Assembly (NCBI GenBank): GCA_026545225.1
Contig: CM048849.1
Span: 30,142,336 to 30,206,335, forward strand
DNA: 64,000 bases
Source: Cornus controversa
Lineage: Eukaryota > Streptophyta > Magnoliopsida > Cornales > Cornaceae
Reading direction: 5' to 3'
Shown piece after piece: positions 47,727 through 58,750 of this stretch (positions within the stretch are counted from its first letter, which is position 1; each line of letters starts with the position of its first letter). The translations under genes and the position numbers were made by a program. The notes beneath the pieces were generated by a model, which was not told the origin of the DNA, searched no databases, and saw only the letters and a program-made list of their open reading frames with translations.

Positions 47727-48404
47727 TCAAGGATGTGGTGGTGACTGAGCATCCGGATCCAAGTTCGTCTGGCGCATCAGTGCACGCAACATCCTTCTCA
47801 TCTCTAGTTGATCTTCCACCAATGGTGGTATATCTACAGGTTCCCCTCCCTGAGCCAATCGAGACACTTCACCTGACGCAGCTATGACGCTTTGGTGCAT
47901 ATGAGATCGGCTCAAATTCCAGTCAGGTGTGCCATAATGAATATCACATGGAAAGGCAAGCTCGTCCTCATGGACTGCATAGCCTTGTGCAATGAGCAAC
48001 TGATGAATGATAGTAGGGAATGGAAACTCCCAGTCACTTGCACTGTCTGGTGCCTTGGCCACAACCTTGGAATAGAATTTTTCAATATAGCCCCAGACAA
48101 TCTGTGGGAATGACAGCCAATGCCCAAAATGTATGGCATATAAAGATCTAAGGAACTCTTGACATCTCTTGGTTTTATATCCAATGGGACATATATTCTT
48201 GAGCAAAACAGCATCAAGGAACCATAAATGATTTGGCATAGAAGACTTGGAAGCTGCATTCCTCTTTGGTCTGGAAATTTGGTTAGCACACAAACGTGCA
48301 ACCAAATTACCCACTGACAAATTATCGGGTAGAGGAGTATAGATATTATTCAAATCATCTGGGCACTCATGAGGATAACCCATGGCAATAGCAATGGATG
48401 ACAT
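47727..48404 (-). pseudogene. Plant-specific 'transposon protein' ORF in Athila-like element
   Basis: Reverse-strand ORF of 225 codons with MSSIAIAMGYPHECPDDLNN, PNHLWFLDAVLLKNICPIGY and FPFPTIIHQLLIAQGYAVHE. It shows the plant 'putative transposon protein' type of organisation, like the ORF at 17017-17916, although direct identity between the two is low by eye. Function unknown. It lies downstream of gag, where pol would be expected. Confidence 0.6.
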
Positions 48405-49310
48405 ATCAACCTGAACTACTGTTCCATCTACTGAAGAAAAAGAACATCCCGCTCATCAGGTTTCGGTATTAAGTTCTAATAAAATACCTTGACAAGCCTC
48501 AGGTAGATAGTAGTAGAGAGTGGAACAAAAATTGAAGCTGACTTATGACAACAGATGTCAGAAATCCCCCATCGTGTCTCGGGAAACATACCATAGAGTT
48601 CGGCGATGTCAAACGTTGTTTCAAAATTCAAGGTCCCTGGATGCCATCTCTCATGAATACCTTCTCGGTGAGATCTTGAGGAACTGGTGTTGGATCATGC
48701 CTTGCTCAGCGAGGATTGCGTGAGCTTGAAGCACCTTGGTGACTTGCTCTTTTGATGTAGAACTTGAAAATGTGAGAGTTTCCTTGAGAACTAGAGAGGA
48801 TCAATCCGGTTTTAATGTTGATGTTGATGATGATCAATGTTAAATACTTGTTCAAGAATCACCAATTGAAGAAAATAAATTTCCAGTTGAAGTATGAGTC
48901 AAATTGGAGCTCAAAGATGTCAAGGAAGCAAGTAGTAGCAACAAAAGAGGAGAGGTGGCCTTTATAGGCTTTAAAATTTTGGGCAGTCATTCCATGGGCC
49001 TGGGCGATCGATCCCTCCAGTAATGGGTGATCGATCGCCCACTTGCTGGTGGGTTTCCCTTTGAAAAATCAAGGGGCGATCGATCCCCCTCAAATGGGGC
49101 GATCGATCCCCCTTCTGCTGGCCTGTTTGACCCTCCATCGCCCAAGGTCGACCGAGACGTGTATTTTTGGACTTGTGGTCACTTTTTCTTCTTCTTTCTT
49201 CTCACCCACCTTATTATCAATTATTTTTCCACTTCTCAAAGTGGTAATGGCTTGAACTTACTCATGGTGTGGGTTGCTTGTGGAAGTTTGCATCCCTCTT
49301 GGATTAGCAA
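48405..49310 (-). other. Linker between gag and second ORF, with CGATCGATC motif cluster
   Basis: Four copies of GGCGATCGATC or its complement lie at 49003-49108 (49003, 49028, 49075, 49098), in a GC-rich island within AT-rich sequence. Coding signal is weak here. Confidence 0.55.
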
Positions 49311-49314
49311 CTGG

Positions 49315-50859
49315 TTAACTAGGGAGCTTCCCTTCTTCTCTTCTACTCAATGAAGTAGTAAGCTGTCCAAACTGAGATTCCAATTTGGCAATGGATTGAG
49401 AATGAGAGTGCACTAGCTGAACTGTAGATTGTACTATTGCTGCAGTAGCTTGCACTGTCTCTATAAGAGAATCAAAATTGTCAAATTTGGACAAGGTAAG
49501 TGTCAGCTTGTCTTTAATAACAGAGATTCTTTGTGCCATAGGACTTTGTGTTTGATATTGCTATTGAGGTACAAAAGTCCTAGGTTGATATGATGGTTGC
49601 ACTGCTACCCCTTGGTTACTGTAAGAAAAACCAGGATGATTCCTCCATGTAGGATTGTAAGTATTACCTCGTGGATGATTCATTGGTCTAGTGAATGCAG
49701 CTTGGACTTGCTCATGTTGAACATCAGAAAATTGCCCCATTGAAGGACAATTGCTCACATTATGCATAGGACTAGAGCAAAATTCACAAGGGCCTAGCAA
49801 TGAAGAATTTGGAGCAGAAGGAGTTTGATTGGCAGCCATAATTGCTGCTACCTTCTGTGCAATTAGATCAATGTCAGTTAGCATAGCTTCTGAAGCACCA
49901 ACTTCAAAAATCCCATCAGTCTTCCTTATAGTGGCAGGTCTGCTAGAACGAGTAGAGAACATATGTTGTAGAGAGTTGTCACTAAGATTTTCAAATAAGG
50001 TCCATGCCTCTTCTTCACTCTTCAACATAAAAGTACCTCCACACGATGCATCAACCATCTGTCTGTTGGCTTCTGTCAACCCTTCATGAAAACTCTGCAC
50101 TAGTTGCCACTTAGGAACTTGATGATGGGGACACTTCCAAAGAAGGTCCTTGAATCTTTCCCATGTCTCATAAAATTGTTCCCCCTCATGTTGGGAGAAA
50201 CCAGTGATAGCACGTCTGAACTGATTGGTCTTCCCTATCGGAAAATATTTCTTGAGAAACTCATGTTACATCTGAGTCCAAGTCATGATAGAACTTGCCG
50301 GTAGAGAATTGAACCAATACTTTGCTTTATCTTTCAGGGAGAATGGAAAAAGTCTCATTCTGAAAGCATCTTCAAAGAAGTTATGGATTTTGGTAGTTGA
50401 GCACACTTCAATGAATTTATCTAGATGCTTGTAAGGGTCTTCTTGAGTCAGCCCAAAATAAGATGGTAGCATCTGAATAGTGCTGGACTTGATCTCATAA
50501 TTCTGTGCCGTGACATTGGGCAGTTGAAAACCAGCTGGTGAGGTGTATGTCTCAGGAACATAGTAGTCCCTAAGCAATCTAGCCCTTTCTTCAGCAGCAT
50601 TAGGAACAAGATTATTATTACTTTCTTCCTCTATGTCTTCAATTAATTCTTGCTCTTGCACAATGGTGTCAAGAGGGATGTTCTTCTGTTGTCTAAGAGT
50701 ATGTTCAGGCTCAGGATCAAGAGGTATCAAAGGATCAGCCACAAAAACGACGACCTTGCATATATTAATGAAAAGCACCTGAAAAGAAAACAAAAACAAA
50801 ATATAAAAATTTCCTAAACTAAAAATCCAATTAAAATTAATTCTGTAAAATCCAATCAA
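49315..50859 (-). pseudogene. Athila-type gag fossil
   Basis: Reverse-strand N-terminal part (50266-50859) contains RARLLRDYYVPETYTSP, then DPYKHLDKFIEVCSTTK and FSLKDKAKYWFNSLP. The next part (49561-50100) contains GLTEANRQMVDASCGGTFML and a zinc-knuckle-like stretch CEFCSSPMHNVSNCP. Then comes a coiled stretch (49315-49539) with SQSIAKLESQFGQL. This is the normal order of Athila/Ty3 gag. Broken in a few places. Confidence 0.82.
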
Positions 50860-50870
50860 TCAAATAGATA

Positions 50871-50889
50871 ATCCCCGGCAACGGCGCCA
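50871..50889 (-). other. Primer binding site, tRNA-Asp type
   Basis: Reverse-strand TGGCGCCGTTGCCGGGGAT lies five bases inside the 5' LTR and matches the complement of the plant tRNA-Asp 3' end. Confidence 0.9.
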
Positions 50890-50894
50890 AAAAT

Positions 50895-52142
50895 TGATTC
50901 GTGTGTGAGTGTGACTCAATAAGTGTATCAATTAAAAATTACCACACTTCGCAATATAATGAATTCCTTGCAGAATAGGGCTATCGAAAGGGGTGTCGAA
51001 CCTCAGGGACTATGGTCTGATGAGTTGGAACACGAAATTAATTCTAATTAAATTTAAGAGAAAAGAATTCTGATTTTTAAACTAAACTAATTAAAAAGTA
51101 AAATAAAATAAAACAAAGTAAATAAAAAGTGAAGATAATATGAGAGAAATCTAGGGTATTTGACTTCACCACTAACTCCACAATCAATGGTCAATTGAAT
51201 CAACTATGGGGAATTACATCATGCATAAGTGATGTCGGGGCTACAAGCTCACCTTCATCTGTCAAGAAGATAACATATGATTAAGGCTAAGTCATGGACT
51301 ATCTTCGATTGGCATGGGCCATCTGCCTAACTACTCTAATCTAGGGTGCAGTATGGTTCATCTTCTCTAGGCATAATCCATCAAAGCTTTTAATGATATA
51401 TTCAGTGATTACCATTGTGTAATAATCGCTCTCATGATCACAAAAAATAAGAGAGATTGAGTTCAATAACAACAACTAAATATCTAAGACAAGATAAGAA
51501 ATCATTAAAACTGAATTTACAAGATTTTTATTGCTCAATTCTATAATAAGAATCCTCTAAATTACACAATTTATGCATGTATATAAAGGTCCCTAATAAT
51601 TAAAACAATCAAACAATTGATACTTTGTTAGGGCTCTATCAAAACCCTAGTGGATGAACTAGCCACTCATGGTAGAAGAAGAAGCTTCAGGTGGGTTTTT
51701 CCTGCTACAGCACTAATCAGGTGGGTTTTTCCTGCTGAAGTTCACCCCAACTTTTGATCCACTAGAAGTGTGATTCACGGAATTTTTGTGAAATACAAAA
51801 GTGTGCAGAATCGAATTTCGTTCAACTAGCGTAGCAATTAAGTTGATTTGAGGGTCAGAAATAACACTTCTGGTCCATTTTCTAAAATGGGATTAAGACT
51901 GTATTATGCGCAGATTTGAGTTGAAATAAATGGTTAAATGAATCTCCTTGAAGTAGGCTTCATCTAACCATCTTGGATGTCTTTTTTAAAAGCCCAAAAT
52001 CATGGTTTTAACTGAAATAATCATTAAGGCCCTGAAAATACAGAAAACACTAAAATGAAGTAAAATAACAAAAGAAACTATCACTAAGAGAATAAAATAC
52101 ATAAGTTAAGAGGCTAGAATGCGTAACATTCAACGCCTATCA
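50895..52142 (-). repeat. Athila-like 5' LTR (1.25 kb)
   Basis: Co-linear with 44598-46100 apart from length differences. Followed on the forward strand by the GAATT duplication. Confidence 0.9.
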
Positions 52143-52330
52143 GAATTCTGCAAAGTTTTAGCTTTCTTTGAGAGTCTTCTGCTTTTCCTCCCCACCCCTA
52201 GACCTTTATTTATAAGCTCACCGAAAGGGTAGATTTGTAACTTTCTTTTCTTTTGAAAATTATCCTATAATTATCTTTTATGATAATTGCGATAATTATC
52301 CAATATATAAATAATAATTATCTTTGATGA

Positions 52331-52361
<31 letters not shown>

Positions 52362-52539
52362 TTTTAATTAATTATCCATTTTATCCATTTTCAAGTGGGC
52401 TTGGACATTTTTAGACAATTTGGATTAGCCCATAACCCATTTATTTGTGGTGGGTTTGGACTTTGAATTATCTGAGTCATTGAGCCACATTCCAAAGTGG
52501 GCTAAACTAAAGATAAGTCCAACTTATATTTTGCGTACA

Positions 52540-53494
52540 TCATGTAATTTTTTAATGTCTACAATGTGGTTACATGCTTATTACTTGTTTAAAGTGATTA
52601 TATAGCATGACAAAGGTGTGTGTGAAGAGAATTATATATGATCCATGTATATATGCGAATGTGAAGATTATGTGTTTGTTAAATTGCCTTGAAGAGCAAG
52701 ATTACATGTAAGGCATATTTTTGTTATTGAAATAATTGCTTTGCATGAGATGAGGTGGACATAAGCATGAGAATTATAAAATTAATTATGCATTGCGCAT
52801 ACATTGGCATAAAAGTTTATGTGATGACAGAGAGGAACACTGGATCAACCGACTGCAGAGACCGGGACCAATTTCGGCCAGTTTGTATTTTTTGCGACAT
52901 AATTGCCATAAATGTGCTTTGAGTAATGTTAAAATGTTTTGAGGTTTTGGTAGGCTTTTGGGACATTTGGAGATATTTGACTTTTTGGTTAAATAGGATC
53001 TCAAGACGCGGTCCAGGTGGGATCGAGGACCCAGAAATTTTTAAAAAATATTTATGGCAACCATGAGTTGGCGTGGGCTATAGTTAGCTTTCTTTTGAGA
53101 ACACTTTGAGTTTTACATTTGAAATGTATGTCCGACTTGTGAACTTTATGTAAAGATTTCATCTTGTATATATTCCTTGGTATTTTTGGAAACATGCCAT
53201 AGTTATACCTTATGATTTTAGTTTATGTTCGGTATTAGGGCACCGTTAAATATTAAACTTTGAAATTGATCATTATAAATTTTGTATATGATTCAATTAT
53301 GTATGTTTGATAATGTAAAGATTTCTGCTGTTTGTAATAATCATGGTGGTCCAAGTAGGAACTGAGGGAGATAATGGTAGTTTGCCATGGTTGTTCGGGT
53401 CGTGGAGTGTTGATCGAGCAATCATGACACCTCATAACCTGGAGTTTGGGCTCGAATTGGGGGAGTCCCAGCAGTCCAAATTTTGGAGCGTGAT
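52540..53494 (+). repeat. Ty3-type LTR remnant, forward strand
   Basis: Contains GACTTTTTGGTTAAATAGG and ends TTTTGGAGCGTGATA, matching the LTR family at 54652-55630 in layout. The start is uncertain and no flanking duplication is seen. Confidence 0.5.
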
Positions 53495-53599
53495 AGGTAC
53501 TGATTGACCAACCACTCCAGCAAATTCTCTTCAACACGGAAACCTCTAGGCGCCTCATAAAATGGTCGATGGAGCTCGGAGATTATGACATTTAATACA

Positions 53600-56200
53600 A
53601 GCCAAGGGTAGCACAAAATAGCCAAATGTGGGTAAATTTTGTAACCGATTTAACATCCTCTCTAGAAGAGGAACCACTTCCAAAATCAACCTCAAAAGAA
53701 CCAAAGGGAGGAGACTGTCAGATGAGCCCTAAAAATACATAGGTTATCTTTGTAGATGGAACATCCGATGCCTAGACCTATGGGGTTGGATTAACAATCA
53801 CCTTCCTTTATGGGGAGAGCTTCAAATATATACTTCGATTTCAATTGAGGGCCACAAACAACGAAGTAGAGTATGAGGCCATGATAGCCAGGTTAAAGTT
53901 GGTAAAGGCTCTTGGAGTGCAATAGTTGAAGGACAGGTTTGAATAGAGTATAAAACCAATGACGAACAAAATTAGGTCTTACCTATAGAAGGTACACGAG
54001 CAAATCAGTCATTTTGAACAATTTATGATTCATCAGATACCAAGGGAGAAGAATGGAAATGTGGATGCTTTAGCTCGAATGTCTACTATTATAGGCCCTA
54101 GAGCGGATGAATCGACACCCTTGGGGTATCTTAAGGCACCTAGTATATCATAGGAGTAGTGAAAAGACGTGCATTAGATTACCCAAGGGATGGATGGAGT
54201 GGGCAGATTCCATCATCAAGTACATCTAAACCAAAAAATTATTGTCAGACAGGGTGGAAGCTCAGACATTGAGAATTTAGGTGTCTAGATACACAATCAT
54301 CAATGAAGTCCTCTAAAAAAGAGGAATTTTTTCCCTATTTACGTTATGTTTCGATGGATGGGGGTCATTACATCACGAGAGAAATTCACGAGGGGGCTGC
54401 AGAAATCATTTGATAAGTAAATTGTTAGCATACAAGGCCATTTGGCAGGGCTATTTCTGGCTTACAATGAAAAGGAATGCCACCAACTTTTTCAAGTAAT
54501 GTGACAAATGCTAATGGTTTGCTAATGTCCCAAAACATCCCTAAAAGAGTTAACCCTTATGACAGGCCCATGGCTCTTCGCTTAATGGATAATGGACCTA
54601 ATTCGCCCTTTACACTAAAGTAAGGAAATGACTAAGTTTGTTGTCATGGTTTGTAGAGACCGAGTCTAATTTTGATCAATTTCCATTTTTAAGCATCATT
54701 TTTGTCCTAATTGCATTTTAAATGATGTTTAGCATGTTTTAATTGAGGAAAACATGGTTAGGGAGTTGTATTAAGGTTTTGTGAAGTTTTGAGAACATTT
54801 GGACAAGTTTGACTTTTTGGTCAATGGGAGCACCGAGATGAGGTCTAGTGGGTCCAAGAATCCAAAAAAATTTTGGAAAAATCTTATATTTGATTTTGAG
54901 TGTAACAAAATGTTTAGAGAGTTAAAGAATCAATTTTGGAGTTGTACCCGCTTTCGAAATCGAAAATGGAGGTCAGGTGGGTATGTTAAGTGAAGCGGGG
55001 GCATTTCGATCATTTTCTACCCCAAAAGGAGAGATAAATATATGGTCACTGAGATATTTCATTTTTACATATTTCTCTCTCTCTCTCTCTAACTCACCCA
55101 CTTTATCTCTCTCCCTTCTCTCTAGATTTTGGAAGTCTAGGGTCGGGATTTGTAAGTTCCCGAAAGGACAAATTGTTCCTCGGGCTCAAGGCTTTTGGTC
55201 GACCCGAACCACTCATCAGTCAACCGACTGAGTAAGGATTAAATTCCAATGAGGTTGCTCTTTTGGTATTAGCTGAACCCAGGTTTCAGTCAACCAAAGG
55301 TTAGTATCAGTTGACCAAAACTGCTCTAGGATGGAGTTTTGTAAATTATGCAATAGAAAAGGACAATTGGAAGTATATGGAACCAATTGAGTTAGAGAAT
55401 GATGAGTATACGTACACACAAGTGGGTATGTGACTTTAACTTCTGTAAATTGAGTGTTTGACGTTTAACAATTACCATTCACCCACATCTCCCTCGCTCT
55501 TAACCGGGTGTCAAAAATTGAGGCGTGATAACTTTGTATCATAGTATGATATCAAAGAATAATTATGGTTAGAGTGTGATTCATTAGCTACTAATCACCT
55601 CCAATTTTTGGGAGACAAAAATCGTGACATAGTGTTTGATTATTTCACCAAGTGGGTGGAAGTAGAACCCCTAGCCAAGATTAGTGAAAATAGTATCATA
55701 GACTCTGTCTAGAAGTCGATAACATGTTGGTTCAGGATCCCTATAGTCATTGTGATTAACAATGGGAAGTAGTTTGAAATTACTCTATTCAAAAATTTCT
55801 ATTTTGAGCTCGAAAATAAAAATCACTACTCGTCACCAGGGCATCTGTAGGCCAACGAGCAAGTTTAAGTGGCTAACAGGGCGATTATCATATCAAAACG
55901 AGAGGGAGTTAATGGACAGCCTAGACCTTATTGTGGATAAAAGAGAACAAGCCCAAGTTAGAGTAGCAACGTAACAGCAATCAATGTCCCGATATTACGA
56001 CTTATATGTAAAACAAAGAAGTTTCTAGCTAGGAGACATGGTATTTGCAAAGTCACCAAGGTGACAAAGGATTCGGCCATGGGAAAAATAGCTCCTAATT
56101 GGGAAGGCCTTTCTGGGTGAGAAATAACTTCTCCACCCTTGGAATGTAGACCGTCTAAGAAAATACTACCAGTGAAGGTTCAGATAGTAATCCCAACAGA
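53600..56200 (+). pseudogene. Tat-like Ty3 pol fossil (RNase H, integrase), split by an LTR insertion
   Basis: Forward-strand pieces: RNase H of the extra type found in the Tat lineage, with FVDGTSDA and LRATNNEVEYEAMIARLKLV (about 53745-53925); integrase zinc-binding and core remains (54240-54650); core continuation YFTKWVEVEPLAKI with NHYSSPGH (about 55640-55850); C-terminal PWNVDRLRKYY near 56140. An LTR (54652-55630) interrupts the integrase. No gag or LTR of its own is recognised. Broken in many places. Confidence 0.78.
54652..55630 (+). repeat. LTR insertion within the Tat-like integrase
   Basis: Begins TGTAGAGACC. A GGCGTGATA end at about 55529 is followed by a worn iMet-type primer-like TTTGTATCATAG, then a second end-like CGTGACA near 55629. 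It contains (CT)n at 55074-55092 and GTCAACCGAC/GTCAACCAAAG/GTTGACCAAAA motifs (55216-55320). The target duplication is unclear (TGGTT against TGTTT). Confidence 0.6.
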
Positions 56201-56219
56201 AATATTTTGAAATATTAAG

Positions 56220-57930
56220 AAATTTTAATCTGCACCCTATTATGTTTCTTGAATTTTAAAACGTACTAAAAATTTTGAGTTAAACTCCCATTGAGTTCAC
56301 AAACAATAATGTCATTTTACTTTCAAATTGAGGTGAATTGATCAAATAGTGCGCGCGCAGACACACACACACACATATGTATATCTATATCAATACAAAA
56401 AGGATTAATTCACCACTTATGCTGCCATTTGTTGGGAGAAAGGAAGGGGGAGGGACAAAAGAGAGGAAAGATGGAGCAAATTTTCACCATTTAGAACAAA
56501 GAAAATATTGGAGGAAAAATAATGATGAATGGATAAGGTATTATCTCTCCGAAAACGAATAGAAGAGAGAAGGGACGAGTAAGATAAGTATGGTATATTA
56601 CGTAAAGTAACATTATTATTCCTCATCAATATTTGTAAAATTATTTGATTAGGGTATAACATGGTTCGCAGTCATTGTCGTGTCAGTAGTAACGGACGCG
56701 ATCGCCTGTAACGGAATCGGGTTCGTATCGGCGTTACAAACAAAATCGGTTCCTGCAGTTGTGAAATTTTTTTGAACTCACATGAAGAGTCTAAAATGTA
56801 ATGATAAGTAATTTTTTACCGTATAATTCAATAAAAATGGGTAATTAGTGAATTTTGGTGAATTTATTGAATTTTTAAAGATCATTTAGCACAAAAATTG
56901 ATTAATTAATGAATTCTAAGGCACCATCGTTATTAAAAATGTTTAGTATTATTCAATAAAGATGAATTCTGGGTGAATTTGATTAATTTTTATTGAATTT
57001 TGAAGGACTAATTAGCATTGGATTTGACCTCTTTATGAATTTTAAGTCACCGTTGAAATTAAAATATCTTAGTAATATTACATTTTATTAAATTAAAAAA
57101 ATTAAGTATTAAATACATTAAAAAAAATTGTATCAATCATACATAATATGTGAGAATTGATAAACAAAAAATAAAATAAATAAATAATATAATACAAGGC
57201 AAAAGTACCAAAAAAGTTACAATTTATGGGTGAAAATTAAAAAAACAAAAAAAATATTTTAGTCTGCTTATTTGTCAAAAAATGAATATTTTATTGACAT
57301 AATGTAGTATCCAATTAAATTGATTTATTATTTCATTATATTTAAAAATAATGATTTTTATATAGTGGATATGAAACTATATTATAAATATAATAATTGT
57401 CAATTAATATAATAAAATCACTTGTGCTCTCCTGGTGGTAGGAGTTTGTCATTTGGTGCAATTGGTGAGTACTCTAGATGAGTGATATTACAACTGAAGA
57501 TGCATATTGTTCCCTACCATTTTAAATGCATAAATCGTCATTGAAAAGTCGATCATTGAAGCTTATTTTGCATTTTTCTTCTGCAAAAACAAAAAATAAA
57601 TGTGTGACAACATTAAAGTAGTTGGGATAAAACATCAAGCTCAAAAGATAAAAATAAAAACAAAAATGGCCACACCACCCAACCATAAACAATACCAACA
57701 TGGGAAATATAGTAAAACAGATGAGTGCTAAAAATTCCATTAACAACACCAACAAGAACCAACCAACAATGTAAAAGCTTTAAAAGTGAGGAGTACTTGT
57801 ATTGTCAAGGTAACAAAAGTGGTTATGCATAAATACCTCTTTATATTCATTTGACGAATATACTCATACCATGTTGCAATTTCAAGGTCATACGAGCACA
57901 CTTTTGAATATATATTGATGAAGCAAAAAT
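56220..57930. other. AT-rich region without recognisable gene
   Basis: Mostly A/T low-complexity sequence with (CA)n at 56360-56376. A short GC-rich island lies at 56670-56750 (AACGGACGCGATCGCCTGTAA). Open frames are short and show no domain. Confidence 0.55.
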
Positions 57931-57934
57931 CCAC

Positions 57935-58560
57935 TCGAACTGGTCAAACGCCAACCTATAAAAAAGGACAAGAGAAATGTAATCGAAGGAGCACCGATAA
58001 GGTGCTGGCCGATTACTCTCCGATGATCAAGTCAGATATCAGAAGGGTTTATCAAAGTTGTTTGAGAACTAAGGAGTATTCATTCCGTACCTTGGTATAT
58101 GAATCGTTTGGTATTTATATTGACCAACCAAAAGATGTGCCCTAGTAAAACTCTGTCTCCTTAATTTTTCTTTCTCACTTGGATTTAGCCAGCCCTGGTC
58201 AAAGCATTATTTTCTTCCACATCACCCTAGCATTAACTTCTCACGTCATATTAGGAGTCAAACACCCTATCAGATGCCCCCTGTTTATGAGGGTCGCTTG
58301 TCGGTTGTCAGGAACACATATAGATATACATTTTTTTTTGTCGGCCCAGTCTGATGCCCGTGGGCCACGTGCGGGGTCTCTCGACCTGGGCCTGGTGCTC
58401 AGCCTTCGCGCTGTGCTACTACTCTTGCTCTTATGCCCGACCTTGCTTACCCTTATGCCTGGCCTTGCTTGCCCTTGCACCCAACCTTGTGACCGTTGGT
58501 TTCATATCCGTTGCTCTCTTTCCCTTGCGCCTGAATTTATAGTTGTTGTCTCCTGACCAT
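57935..58560 (+). other. Probable leader or LTR part of a Tat-like element
   Basis: The stretch GGAGCACCGATAAGGTGCTGG with CTCCGATGATCAAGTCAG resembles a block I associate with Tat-lineage LTR and leader regions in eudicots. It precedes the antisense ORF. Boundaries are unknown. Confidence 0.35.
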
Positions 58561-58750
58561 TAGGAAAAGAATATTGGGGATCAGCTCTTTCCCTATTTAA
58601 GTAGTTTTTTCCTTATTCACAATTACACCAACTCACTAGCTCATGCCTGATAGCATCATTCCTTCTCTCTCGTGTTGCTTATATGCTATTGATCATACCT
58701 TCGATAAGCCATCTCCGGAGAACTTTGCCCCTGGTTCCCCCCTTATCTAA

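Larger units (their letters stand above)
44598..52142 (-). mobile_element. Athila-like LTR element without pol, complete ends
   Basis: LTRs at 44598-46100 and 50895-52142 are flanked by the exact duplication GAATT (44593-44597 and 52143-52147). On the reverse strand the primer site is TGGCGCCGTTGCCGGGGAT (50871-50889), complementary to tRNA-Asp, the Athila-lineage primer. The polypurine tract CTTGGGGGTG lies at 46101-46112. Inside are gag (49315-50859) and a plant 'transposon protein' ORF (47727-48404), with no protease, reverse transcriptase or integrase recognised. LTRs differ at roughly 4-5% by eye over the first 195 bp, the lowest value in the window, so this is one of the youngest insertions. 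Coding parts are broken in a few places. Confidence 0.9.
44311..52539 (-). repeat. Ty3 5' LTR split by an inserted element
   Basis: LTR parts 44311-44597 and 52143-52539 join into about 680 bp. Reverse-strand start is TGTACGC (52539) and end is GTGTACA (44311). A stretch GCCGGTGGGACC at about 44290-44301 (reverse strand) follows in the primer-site position. Between the parts lies the Athila-like element 44598-52142. An (AT)n tract lies at 52335-52361. Confidence 0.7.

Noticed and set aside
47892-48113. Forward open frame opposite the Athila ORF
   Set aside because: A shadow of the reverse-strand ORF, which shows the family motifs.
58179-58556. GC-rich open frame as a host gene
   Set aside because: No start context, no domain; lies in the leader of the Tat-like element.
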